Source: an uncultured Lachnospiraceae bacterium
GTDB taxonomy: Bacteria; Bacillota; Clostridia; Lachnospirales; Lachnospiraceae
Assembly (NCBI GenBank): GCA_900551895.1
Contig: URXX01000016.1
Location: 1 to 28,978, forward strand
Length of the DNA: 28,978 nucleotides
Direction: 5' to 3'
In this document: positions 1 to 7,887 of the stretch, piece after piece
Numbering within the stretch: the stretch's first letter is position 1
Layout of the letters: every line of letters begins with the position of its first letter
The notes under the pieces: generated by a model
The model's input: only the letters and a program-made list of their open reading frames with translations
Database searches by the model: none
Told to the model about the DNA's origin: nothing
Program-made: the position numbers and the translations under genes

Positions 1-193
1 TAAACTTCATAACAAAATCCAAAAAGGGAAAACGGGAAAGCATTTATTTTCTTTGAAGAGTGCATAAATTTAGAAAATCCAAAATTTTTTTCAAATCCAG
101 TTTTGGATTGTATTAAAGTACGGCTTTTTTACGAAAAAACTGTCATTTCAATAAACACAGCGCAATTATATAGAGAAAATCGAGAAAAAGGAA

Positions 194-232
194 GCTGCCG
201 CTTCACGATTTACTAATCGTTAAAGCGACAGC
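194..232 (-). terminator. Long imperfect hairpin, terminator-like on the minus strand
   Basis: The arms GCTGCCGCTT-CACGATT (194-210) and AATCGT-TAAAGCGACAGC (215-232) pair almost completely around a four-base loop. Read on the minus strand, the stem is followed by CTTCCTTTTTCTC, which resembles a weak intrinsic terminator tail. On the plus strand no T-run follows. No minus-strand gene is visible to its right, so its role is unclear. It could end a small antisense RNA or be a remnant of a neighbouring unit outside the window. Confidence 0.35.
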
Positions 233-357
233 CCCAATATTGTATGTCAAGTATAAAGTTCATATCTTTTATATCTTTAGTATCACTAAATTCCCAATAG
301 TAATGATGAAAAATGTGAGTTTTCGATGAAAATATGTGAAAAAACAACAAAAAACAA

Positions 358-369
358 GAAACGTTTTAC
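358..369. promoter_or_regulatory. Distal LacI-family operator (AAACGTTT core)
   Basis: GAAACGTTTTAC contains the perfect palindrome AAACGTTT with the central CpG step typical of LacI/CcpA-family operators. The same 11-base string AAACGTTTTAC recurs at 475-485, with centres 116 bp apart, close to eleven helical turns. Two LacI-family regulators lie at the other end of the operon. That they bind here is inference. Confidence 0.5.
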
Positions 370-473
370 AATAAAATAACGAAAAACCAAAAAAGTATTG
401 AATATTATGCATATAAATACTATAATTAACAATATAAAAATAGTAAAAACAACGAAAAACAAAATACAAACTA

Positions 474-485
474 AAAACGTTTTAC
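474..485. promoter_or_regulatory. Proximal LacI-family operator overlapping the -35 box
   Basis: AAAACGTTTTAC includes the perfect palindrome AAAACGTTTT. It overlaps the -35 element at 481-486, so a bound repressor would block RNA polymerase. It shares 11 bases with the upstream site at 359-369. Confidence 0.55.
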
Positions 486-510
486 CTTGTTAAGAAATAC
501 TATGTAGAAT
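481..510 (+). promoter_or_regulatory. Candidate sigma-A promoter of the peptide operon
   Basis: TTTACC (481-486) and TAGAAT (505-510) are separated by 18 bp, giving a start near 517 and an untranslated leader of about 78 bases before the oppB start at 595. The -35 is overlapped by an AAACGTTT operator and the -10 by an inverted repeat. A second reading with TTGTTA (487-492) as the -35 gives a poorer -10. Confidence 0.5.
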
Positions 511-533
511 TTATAACCCCGGGGAAATTCTAC
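504..533. repeat. Inverted repeat with CCCCGGGG core over the -10 and start region
   Basis: Perfect 9-bp arms GTAGAATTT (504-512) and AAATTCTAC (525-533) flank ATAACCCCGGGG. The GC-only octamer CCCCGGGG (517-524) stands out in very AT-rich DNA. The left arm overlaps the -10 box, so a DNA-level operator is more likely than an RNA hairpin if transcription starts near 517. Confidence 0.5.
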
Positions 534-594
534 TTTGTATAATTTAAAGAAAGGAAAAGGCAACTCTCAGAAGAGAGAAAGGTCAGGAGAGATT

Positions 595-1512
595 ATGTTA
601 AAGTATATTTTAAAACGTATCGTATCTATTTTAATTACTCTGTGGATTGTATGTACATTGACTTTTTTCATGATGAAGGCAATTCCGGGAGGTCCATTTA
701 CCGGAGAAAAAAATCTTCCGCCTACGGTGTTGGAAGCCTTAAATGAAAAGTATCATCTAAATGATCCGATTTTAAAGCAATATACTGATTATATGAAAGG
801 GGTTTTTACTTTTAATATCGGTCCGTCATTTAAAAAAGTGGGAGTTAATGTAGAAGACTTAATGATGAGCGGATTTCCTATATCGGCAAAACTTGGGGGA
901 ATTACTATTTTAATTATTCTTCTGATAGGAGTTCCGACAGGAATTATCGCGGCATTAAAACGAGGGCGGTATCCTGATTACATTGTGACAATATTGGCAA
1001 CTGTCGGGATAGCAGTACCTACATTTGTAATGGGATCGGTTATGTTATATGTATTTGGGGCAAAACTTGGTTGGATACCGACATACGGATTTGGAACGTG
1101 GAAACATTATATTGGCCCATCTATTGCATTAGCGGCATTTTCAATGGCTTTTGTTATGAGATTAACAAGGTCAAGCATGATAGATGTGATGAGTCAGGAT
1201 TATATTCGTACAGCAAAAGCAAAGGGACTTCCGCAAAGAACGGTAATTTTTAAACATGCTTTTAAAAATGCAGTTATTCCGGTAGTAACATATGTAGGTC
1301 CAATGACAGCAGGGATTATGTCGGGATCGTTTGTCATCGAAAAGATTTTTGCCATTCCGGGTATGGGAAAATTTTTTGTTGAAGCAATTAATAATCGTGA
1401 CTACACAGTAATTATGGGAACAACATTTTTCTATGCGGCATTAGCGGCAACAATGATTTTAGTTGTTGATATTTTATATGCGGTATTAGATCCAAGAATT
1501 AAGTATAAGTAG
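595..1512 (+). CDS. oppB: Oligopeptide/dipeptide ABC transporter permease, OppB/DppB type
   Basis: This is one of two integral membrane subunits of a peptide importer. The 305-residue protein starts with a membrane segment (about residues 9-30). It has the BPD_transp_1 core from about 95 to the end, with the EAA coupling loop at about 203-230 (DYIRTAKAKGLPQRTVIFKH), where the ATPases dock. The length is normal for OppB/DppB. I chose ATG 595 because AGGAGA (585-590) precedes it and the MLKYILKRIV start is the classic OppB beginning; an in-frame TTG at 535 would add a polar tail without a binding site. It is the first gene of an operon running to 10521, followed after 12 bases by oppC. Whether the substrate is oligo-, di- or glycopeptides cannot be told from the permease. 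Confidence 0.92.
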   Translation: MLKYILKRIVSILITLWIVCTLTFFMMKAIPGGPFTGEKNLPPTVLEALNEKYHLNDPILKQYTDYMKGVFTFNIGPSFKKVGVNVEDLMMSGFPISAKLGGITILIILLIGVPTGIIAALKRGRYPDYIVTILATVGIAVPTFVMGSVMLYVFGAKLGWIPTYGFGTWKHYIGPSIALAAFSMAFVMRLTRSSMIDVMSQDYIRTAKAKGLPQRTVIFKHAFKNAVIPVVTYVGPMTAGIMSGSFVIEKIFAIPGMGKFFVEAINNRDYTVIMGTTFFYAALAATMILVVDILYAVLDPRIKYK

Positions 1513-1524
1513 GGGTGAGATGCT

Positions 1525-2754
1525 ATGGATAAAGAAAAAATAATTTCAAAAGAAAAACTTTGTCCGGTTCATTTTACAGAAGCAGATGCTCAGGATGTAA
1601 GCGGCCCTAGTTTAACATATGCTCAGGATGTGTGGAGAAGACTTAAGAAAAATAAATTATCTATTTTAGGTTTATGTATAGTAATAATGATTCTGCTTTT
1701 AGCAATATTTGGACAATTTTTATCAAAGCATGATTACAGTACACAGAACTTATCAATGAGTAATTTGCCTCCTGTATGGAAATGTTATGACATAGGACTG
1801 GATAATTACGTCTATATTCACAAAGAATATACATTGTATGAAGTGACGGAGAAAGGCGAAGTTGTAAAAAGATACGAGCCGGAAAAAGAAAATAAAGCGA
1901 TGCGCTCAAGAATATATAAATTGGATGGAAAAAAAGTAGAAGTTGATTATTCCGGAGCGGTTAAAGCAGCGGCTTTAGAGAAAAAGGGAAAAGTCAAAGA
2001 AGCGGAAAAAATAGATGCTGTACAACTAAAAGTAGACGGTAAACAAGTGGATTTGAGTAACCCTATTAAGATAAGGAATAAGTCACATGTTTTCGGAACG
2101 GATTATTTAGGAAGAGATTTGTTTGCAAGAGTAATGTATGGAGCAAGAATTTCTCTGTTAGTAGCATTGATTGCAACTGCTGTTCAATTTGGTATTGGTG
2201 TTTTGTATGGCGGTATTGCAGGATATGCGGGTGGTAAAGTAGATAATATTATGATGCGTATAGTAGATATTATCAGTACAGTACCGCTGACATTATATGT
2301 TGTATTGTTAATGGTTGTAATGGGACCGGGGCTAAAAACGATTATGATTGCTTTGGGAACGGTATATTGGGTAGATATGGCACGATTGGTAAGAGGTCAA
2401 ATTTTAACGATTAAAAATCAGGAATATGTATTGGCAGCAAAAACAATCGGTGCATCACATTGGAGAATCATGGTACGACATTTGATTCCGAATGCTATGG
2501 GAGCAATTATTATTACGCTAACAATGAATATTCCAAGTGCAATTTTCACTGAATCATTTTTATCCTTTATAGGTTTGGGAGTTTCAGCACCGGCAGCATC
2601 TTGGGGAACATTGGCAAATGATGCATTAGGAAGTCTTAGAACTTATCCGTATCAGTTATTTTTCCCAGCGCTCTTTATTTGTTTAACTGTTTTAGCATTT
2701 AATTTCTTGGGAGATGGCTTGAGAGATGCGTTGGATCCAAAACTGAGAAAATAG
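1525..2754 (+). CDS. oppC: Oligopeptide ABC transporter permease, OppC type, with an extra external domain
   Basis: This is the second permease subunit, 409 residues against roughly 300 for most OppC/DppC proteins. An OppC_N segment with the first membrane helix lies at about 44-66. The family hallmark HVFGTDYLGRDLFARV is at about 188-203, the permease core runs from about 205 to 402, and the EAA loop (YVLAAKTIGASHWRIMVRHL) is at 301-320. The excess length is a hydrophilic, Lys/Glu/Val-rich insertion of about 110 residues (70-185) between helix 1 and the core, expected on the outer face. Related long OppC proteins occur in Bacillota, so this is not a fusion artefact, but its role is unknown; contact with the binding protein is a guess. 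The GGGGTGAG binding site overlaps the gap after oppB. Confidence 0.9.
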   Translation: MDKEKIISKEKLCPVHFTEADAQDVSGPSLTYAQDVWRRLKKNKLSILGLCIVIMILLLAIFGQFLSKHDYSTQNLSMSNLPPVWKCYDIGLDNYVYIHKEYTLYEVTEKGEVVKRYEPEKENKAMRSRIYKLDGKKVEVDYSGAVKAAALEKKGKVKEAEKIDAVQLKVDGKQVDLSNPIKIRNKSHVFGTDYLGRDLFARVMYGARISLLVALIATAVQFGIGVLYGGIAGYAGGKVDNIMMRIVDIISTVPLTLYVVLLMVVMGPGLKTIMIALGTVYWVDMARLVRGQILTIKNQEYVLAAKTIGASHWRIMVRHLIPNAMGAIIITLTMNIPSAIFTESFLSFIGLGVSAPAASWGTLANDALGSLRTYPYQLFFPALFICLTVLAFNFLGDGLRDALDPKLRK

Positions 2755-2766
2755 GAGGTGCTGATA

Positions 2767-3777
2767 ATGAGTGAAAAAATTCTTGAAGTAAAACATTTAG
2801 AAACTTCATTCTTTACCCATGCCGGAGAAGTAAAAGCGGTTAGAGATGTCAGTTTTTCTGTGAATAAGGGAGAAATACTCGGAATTGTAGGGGAATCAGG
2901 TTCAGGAAAAAGTGTCAGTCTAATGTCAGTTATGAGGTTGATTGAGCATCCGGGAAAAGTAAAAAACGGAGAAATTTATTTTAAAGGTGAAGATATATTG
3001 CATAAGAGTGAGAAAGATATGTTGCAGATTAGAGGAAAAGAGATTGCAATGGTATTTCAAGATCCAATGTCTTCATTAAATCCTGTGTATAGAATAGGAA
3101 ATCAAATTATTGAGTCTATTCGATACCATGAAAAAGTCTCAAAAGAAGAAGCAAAAAAGCGAGCAGTAGAATTATTGAAAATGGTAGGTATACCTTCACC
3201 GGAAACAAGGTTAAATAATTATCCCCATGAGTTTTCGGGAGGAATGCGCCAAAGAGTTATGATTGCTATGGCATTAGCGTGTCATCCTGAATTGCTGATA
3301 GCAGATGAACCAACTACGGCGCTGGACGTAACGATACAATCACAAATTTTGCAATTGATGAAGAAAATTCAAAAGCAGGAAGGAACAACAATTATTTTAG
3401 TTACACATGATTTGGGTGTAGTAGCAGAATTATGTGACAGAGTAGTTGTACTATATGGAGGAAAAATCATGGAGGAAGGAACTGTGGAAGAAATTTTTTA
3501 CAGTCCAAAACATCCATATACAAAAGGATTGTTAAAATCTATTCCTTCTGTAAAAAACAGCAAAGAGAGATTAATTCCAATCGCGGGTTCTCCGCCGGAT
3601 TTGCTAAATCCGCCTAAGGGATGTCCATTTTGCTATAGATGTAATAAAGCAATGCAGTTATGTGTAGAGGAAAATCCGAAATTTTATGGAGATGAAGAAG
3701 GACACAAATGTGCTTGCTGGCTTCAGGATAAGGAAGTGCGGGCAATGTTGGAAGGAGGAAGTCGGAATGAAAAATGA
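2767..3777 (+). CDS. oppD: Oligopeptide ABC transporter ATPase, OppD type
   Basis: This is a cytoplasmic ATPase that powers the OppBC channel. The 336 residues hold Walker A GESGSGKS (42-49), a Q-loop (VFQDPMSSLNP), the signature FSGGMRQR, Walker B LLIADEPTTALD and the switch His in VTHDLG. The C-terminal oligo_HPY extension ends in a cysteine-rich stretch (GCPFCYRCNKAMQLC), as in OppD/DppD proteins that can bind an iron-sulfur cluster. I chose ATG 2767, six bases after GGAGGTG; the in-frame GTG at 2758 lies within that binding site. The gene follows oppC almost directly and overlaps oppF by 11 bases, indicating translational coupling. Confidence 0.93.
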   Translation: MSEKILEVKHLETSFFTHAGEVKAVRDVSFSVNKGEILGIVGESGSGKSVSLMSVMRLIEHPGKVKNGEIYFKGEDILHKSEKDMLQIRGKEIAMVFQDPMSSLNPVYRIGNQIIESIRYHEKVSKEEAKKRAVELLKMVGIPSPETRLNNYPHEFSGGMRQRVMIAMALACHPELLIADEPTTALDVTIQSQILQLMKKIQKQEGTTIILVTHDLGVVAELCDRVVVLYGGKIMEEGTVEEIFYSPKHPYTKGLLKSIPSVKNSKERLIPIAGSPPDLLNPPKGCPFCYRCNKAMQLCVEENPKFYGDEEGHKCACWLQDKEVRAMLEGGSRNEK

Positions 3778-4750
3778 TGAAATTTTATTAAATGTAAAAA
3801 ATTTAAAAAAATATTTTCCGGTTTCCGGTGGAATTTTAGGAAAAACGCAAAATTATGTTAAGGCAGTTGATGATGTCAGTTTCTATATTCGCAGAGGAGA
3901 AACGTTTGGTCTTGTAGGAGAGTCAGGGTGCGGAAAATCTACAACAGGCAGAACATTAATTCGTTTATATGATGTTACATCAGGAACAATAGAATATGAT
4001 GGTGTCGATATTAGCAAATTGAAAGAAAAACAACTTTTTCCTTATAGGAAAAAAATCCAAATGATTTTTCAAGATCCATACGCATCTTTGGATTCTCGAA
4101 TGACGGTTGCAGATATTTTAGGAGAACCTTTGGAAGTTCATAAAATTGCACAGGGAAAAGAAAAGCAAGAAATCATTTATGATTTATTAAATCGGGTAGG
4201 ATTGAAAAAGGACTATGCAAATAGGTATGCCCATGAATTTTCGGGAGGTCAGAGACAGAGAATAGGAATTGCAAGAGCGTTGGCAGTTCAACCTGAATTT
4301 ATTATCTGTGATGAGCCTATATCGGCGCTTGATGTGTCTATTCAGGCACAGGTAGTTAATATGTTGGAAGATTTACAAAATGAAATGGGATTTACATATT
4401 TGTTTATTGCTCATGATTTATCTATGGTAAAACATATTTCTAACAGAATAGGGGTAATGTATTTAGGAAAACTGGTGGAAATTGCTGAAAGTAATGAATT
4501 GTATGATCATCCTTTACATCCGTATTCACAGGCGTTATTATCGGCAATTCCTATTCCGGATCCAAGAATAACCAAACAGATGAAGAGGGAAACATTGGAA
4601 GGCGATGTGCCGTCACCAATCAATCCTCCTTCCGGATGTAGATTTAGAACAAGGTGTAAATATGCACAAAAAATTTGCGGGGAAATAGAGCCGGAATTAA
4701 AAGAACAGTCACCAGGACATTTTTGTGCTTGTCATTTATTAAATAAATAG
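3767..4750 (+). CDS. oppF: Oligopeptide ABC transporter ATPase, OppF type
   Basis: This is the partner ATPase of OppD; the two form the nucleotide-binding heterodimer. The 327-residue protein has Walker A GESGCGKS (51-58), a Q-loop (IFQDPYASLD), the signature FSGGQRQRIGIARAL and Walker B FIICDEPISALD. A C-terminal oligo_HPY tail contains the Cys pattern GCRFRTRCKYAQKIC. Residues 16-34 include the GGILGKT-type insertion usual for OppF/DppF. ATG 3767 is preferred: it has GGAGGA at the right distance and overlaps the end of oppD, whereas the longer frame from 3686 lies inside oppD without a binding site. Confidence 0.93.
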   Translation: MKNDEILLNVKNLKKYFPVSGGILGKTQNYVKAVDDVSFYIRRGETFGLVGESGCGKSTTGRTLIRLYDVTSGTIEYDGVDISKLKEKQLFPYRKKIQMIFQDPYASLDSRMTVADILGEPLEVHKIAQGKEKQEIIYDLLNRVGLKKDYANRYAHEFSGGQRQRIGIARALAVQPEFIICDEPISALDVSIQAQVVNMLEDLQNEMGFTYLFIAHDLSMVKHISNRIGVMYLGKLVEIAESNELYDHPLHPYSQALLSAIPIPDPRITKQMKRETLEGDVPSPINPPSGCRFRTRCKYAQKICGEIEPELKEQSPGHFCACHLLNK

Positions 4751-4761
4751 GAGGGATTTCT

Positions 4762-5859
4762 ATGGATTTAAGGGATAAAGTTTTTGCAGAAAAATTAGTA
4801 AATTATTGTGTCAAAGTGCAGGAAGGAGATAACGTTTTAATCCAAACAAGTGATGATGTAGCAAATGATTTAGTAAAAGAAATTATTAAAGAGGTGTATA
4901 AAGCAGGAGGAAATCCATTTGTTGTTTCTGAGAATACATCAATACAAAGAGAACTTCTGATGAATTGTAATGAAGAACAGATGAAAGTGAAAAGTAAACA
5001 TGAATTTGAATTGATGAAAGATATGGATTGTAACATTATCATCAGAGGATTTGAAAATGCTTCGGAATTGTCAGATGTTCCTGAAGAAAAGGTAAAAATT
5101 CAAACACAGGCAAGTTTGGAAGGAAGAAAATATAGAATAGAAAAAACAAGGTGGGTTGCACTTCGATATCCAAGTCCGGCCATTGCGCAATTAGCGGGGA
5201 TGAGTCAGGAAAAATATAAAGATTTTTTCTATCAAATCTGCAATATGGATTACCAGACTATGTCAGACAATATGGAATATCTTGTTCAAAGAATGGAAAA
5301 GGCAGATAAAGTTCATATTACCGGAGAAGGAACAGATTTAACATTTTCAATAAAAGGAATACCGGCGATTAAATGTGCGGCAACCGTAAATATTCCTGAC
5401 GGCGAAGTTTTTACCGCACCTGTCCGTGATTCTGTAAATGGTTATGTAACATTTAATGTTCCGTCTTTGTATCAGAGTAAAACTTTTGAAAATATTTATT
5501 TTGAATTTGAAAACGGGAAAATTGTCAGAGCAACCTGTAACTATGAGGATAAACTAAATGAAATTTTAGATATAGATGAAGGTGCAAGATATTTAGGAGA
5601 ATTTTCATTTGGATGCAATCCATTTATCACTGTTCCTACAAATGACGGAAGTATAGATGAGAAGTTGGCAGGTTCTATTCACTTAACACCGGGAGATTCT
5701 TATGAAGAAGCGCCTAATGGAAATCATTCGAGTATACATTGGGATTTAGTGCTTTTGCAGACAAAGGAGTACGGTGGAGGAGAAATTTGGTTTGATGATG
5801 AGTTGATAAGAAAAGACGGACTATTTGTTCCGAAAGATTTGCAGGGATTAAACCATTAA
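4762..5859 (+). CDS. M29 family metallo-aminopeptidase (AmpS/aminopeptidase T type)
   Basis: This is a cytoplasmic aminopeptidase of MEROPS family M29, which removes N-terminal residues from peptides. Its 365 residues are slightly short of the usual 370-410. By pattern match to AmpS/AmpT the five metal ligands are present: Glu215 (PDGEVFTAP), Glu280 (LGEFSFG), His307 (GSIHLTPGDSY), and His326 and Asp328 (SSIHWDL). There is no signal peptide. The gene lies 11 bases after oppF, with GGAGGG before the start, so it should act on the peptides brought in by this transporter. M29 enzymes have broad specificity, so the exact substrate cannot be read from the sequence. Confidence 0.9.
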   Translation: MDLRDKVFAEKLVNYCVKVQEGDNVLIQTSDDVANDLVKEIIKEVYKAGGNPFVVSENTSIQRELLMNCNEEQMKVKSKHEFELMKDMDCNIIIRGFENASELSDVPEEKVKIQTQASLEGRKYRIEKTRWVALRYPSPAIAQLAGMSQEKYKDFFYQICNMDYQTMSDNMEYLVQRMEKADKVHITGEGTDLTFSIKGIPAIKCAATVNIPDGEVFTAPVRDSVNGYVTFNVPSLYQSKTFENIYFEFENGKIVRATCNYEDKLNEILDIDEGARYLGEFSFGCNPFITVPTNDGSIDEKLAGSIHLTPGDSYEEAPNGNHSSIHWDLVLLQTKEYGGGEIWFDDELIRKDGLFVPKDLQGLNH

Positions 5860-5877
5860 GCGAGGTGAAGAGTAAAG

Positions 5878-7872
5878 ATGAAACATCATTTAAGATTTAG
5901 ACAGGTACATATGGATTTCCATACTCCGGATTCTATTTCAGGTATCGGAGAAAAATTTGATGCAGAAGAATTTGCAAAAACACTTTATGAAGCACATATA
6001 AATTCAGTCACGTGTTTTTCCAGATGTCATCACGGATGGTTTTATTATGATTCTAAAAAATTTCCTGAGAGAGTCCATCCAAATTTGAAGAATAGAAATT
6101 TGTTAAAGGAACAGATTGATGCGTGTCATAAATACGGAATAAAAGTGCCTGTATATACAACGGTTCAATGGGATGAACAGATAGCGAAAGAACATAGAGA
6201 GTGGCTTGTTATTAATCCGGACGGGGCGCCTTTTGGACAGACTGAATTTAAGGCGGGATTTTATCGAAATCTTTGTTTGAATACAGGATATGTGAATTAT
6301 CTGAAAGAGCAGATTACAGATTTACTCGACTGTTTGGGAGAAGTAGACGGTTTATTCCTTGATATTTTGAATATTAAACCTTGCTGTTGTCCGACTTGTG
6401 TGGCGCAAATGAGAGAGAGAGGACTGGATGCTTCAGATGAAAAGGTTCGATTTGAGTTTGCTCAAGAGGTAATGGATAAATTTAAACGTGAAATGACAGA
6501 ATTTATTCATTCATTACAACCGGATTGCCCAATCTTTTACAATGTAGGATTTATTGGAACAAGACATAGAAATTGTATTGATACATTTACGCATTTAGAA
6601 ATCGAGTCTTTACCGGGAGGAGCATGGGGATATGATCATTTTCCTGTTACGGCAAAGTATACAAGGACTTTAGGACTGGATTTTATGGGTATGACAGGAA
6701 AATTTCACTTAGATTGGGGAGATTTTTCTTCTTATCGAAATCCGGCAGCTTTAGAGTATGAATGTTTTAAATCACTGGCGTATGGCGGAAAATGTTCTAT
6801 CGGTGATCAGTTACACCCAAATGGAAAGATAACGAAGGCAACTTATGAATTAATTGGAAGCGTTTATAAACAGGTGGAAGAAAAAGAAGAATGGTGTGAT
6901 AATATTACTCCTATTGTGGAGGCAGGAATACTTATTCCGGAAGAATTTTGTACTGCCGGAACACAGTTGGCAACAGAAGAATTAATAGGTGCAGTAAAAT
7001 TATTTACACAAATACAGGTGCAATTTAATGTTATAGATTCGAAAGAAGATTTTTCAAAATATCGCTTATTAATTTTACCGGATAAAATACCATGTGATGA
7101 AAGACTGGAAGAAAAGATTAAAGAATTTATGAGGAAAGGAGGAAAAGTAATTGCATCATATGAATCGGGATTACAGAAAAGCGGTACTCAGTTTGCAAAG
7201 TTTATGCCGGTAAATTATAAGGGAATTGCTCCATACACACCTGACTTTATTTTGGCAGAGGGGAAATTTGCAGACGGACTTTATCAAAATACAGAATATG
7301 TTATGTATGATAGAGCAATTCTGACAGAAAAAAAAGACGATACAAATGAGATTTTAAAAACGAATATTCCATATCATAATCGTACATGGGAGCATTATTG
7401 CAGTCACCGTCACTTCCCAAGTACAGAACAGTACGGCTATCCGGCTGCTGTTTTCGGAGAGGGAATAATATATTTTGCACATCCGATTTTTACGACTTTC
7501 CAAAAATACGGATGTCAGTGGATTAAAGTGTTTGTAAAAAATGCAGTGAAAAGTCTTTTGGGAGAAACCGTCTTAAATTACGAAGGACCTAGTACATTAG
7601 AGATGCTGTTAAATCATCAGAAAGAGGAAAACAGAGATATTTTGCATTCTTTACACTATATATCAGAACGCCGTTCGGAACAATTAGATATTATAGAAGA
7701 CGTTATTCCTTTATATAATGTACCTGTTTCGATTGGTATGAGAGAAAAAAATCCGATTTCAGTTCAGACTGTACCGGAAAAAGAAAAAATTCCATTTGAG
7801 GTAAAGAAAGGAAGATTAGAGTTTGTTATTCCGGAAATCAAGGGGCATCAAATGGTAGAAATTCAATACTAA
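5878..7872 (+). CDS. Putative cytoplasmic glycoside hydrolase, GHL6 + GH42-type trimerisation domain (GH151-like)
   Basis: The protein has 664 residues and no signal peptide. Its N-terminal half is a TIM-barrel hydrolase of the type Pfam calls hypothetical glycosyl hydrolase 6. It begins RFRQVHMDFHTPDSI, has LFLDILNIKPCCCPTC (159-174) with Asp162 at a strand end, the run EIESLPGGAWGYDHFP (241-256) and GMTGKFHLDWGDF (271-283). Residues from about 345 on resemble a GH42 middle (trimerisation) domain, with a beta-sandwich-like tail to 664. From memory this architecture matches GH151, where alpha-L-fucosidases have been described; I cannot confirm that here, and beta-galactosidase-like or unknown specificity remains possible. 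Candidate catalytic acids include Asp162, Glu241 and Glu243. It sits between the peptidase and the binding-protein gene, with GAGGTGA before ATG 5878, suggesting it trims a sugar from imported glycopeptides. Confidence 0.75.
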   Translation: MKHHLRFRQVHMDFHTPDSISGIGEKFDAEEFAKTLYEAHINSVTCFSRCHHGWFYYDSKKFPERVHPNLKNRNLLKEQIDACHKYGIKVPVYTTVQWDEQIAKEHREWLVINPDGAPFGQTEFKAGFYRNLCLNTGYVNYLKEQITDLLDCLGEVDGLFLDILNIKPCCCPTCVAQMRERGLDASDEKVRFEFAQEVMDKFKREMTEFIHSLQPDCPIFYNVGFIGTRHRNCIDTFTHLEIESLPGGAWGYDHFPVTAKYTRTLGLDFMGMTGKFHLDWGDFSSYRNPAALEYECFKSLAYGGKCSIGDQLHPNGKITKATYELIGSVYKQVEEKEEWCDNITPIVEAGILIPEEFCTAGTQLATEELIGAVKLFTQIQVQFNVIDSKEDFSKYRLLILPDKIPCDERLEEKIKEFMRKGGKVIASYESGLQKSGTQFAKFMPVNYKGIAPYTPDFILAEGKFADGLYQNTEYVMYDRAILTEKKDDTNEILKTNIPYHNRTWEHYCSHRHFPSTEQYGYPAAVFGEGIIYFAHPIFTTFQKYGCQWIKVFVKNAVKSLLGETVLNYEGPSTLEMLLNHQKEENRDILHSLHYISERRSEQLDIIEDVIPLYNVPVSIGMREKNPISVQTVPEKEKIPFEVKKGRLEFVIPEIKGHQMVEIQY

Positions 7873-7887
7873 AAGGAGGAAAAAAGA

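Larger units (their letters stand above)
1..594. other. AT-rich non-coding leader upstream of the peptide operon
   Basis: No convincing gene is seen here. The only long reading frame (minus strand, about 269-469) is a Phe/Tyr-rich AT artefact without a ribosome binding site. The stretch holds a hairpin at 194-232, A-rich tracts from about 300 to 475 that could bend DNA or act as UP-element-like sequence, two AAACGTTT palindromes, a promoter at 481-510 and an inverted repeat at 504-533. These are listed separately. The first 190 bases show nothing I can name. Confidence 0.6.

Noticed and set aside
269..469. 66-codon minus-strand open frame
   Set aside because: Phe/Tyr-rich low-complexity product of AT-rich DNA, no ribosome binding site, overlaps the operator and promoter region.
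535..594. Upstream TTG start for oppB
   Set aside because: Adds a polar stretch not seen in the family; ATG 595 has AGGAGA at the right distance and gives the normal OppB start.
3686..3766. Upstream start for oppF
   Set aside because: Would overlap oppD by about 90 bases without a binding site; ATG 3767 has GGAGGA and the family's usual beginning.
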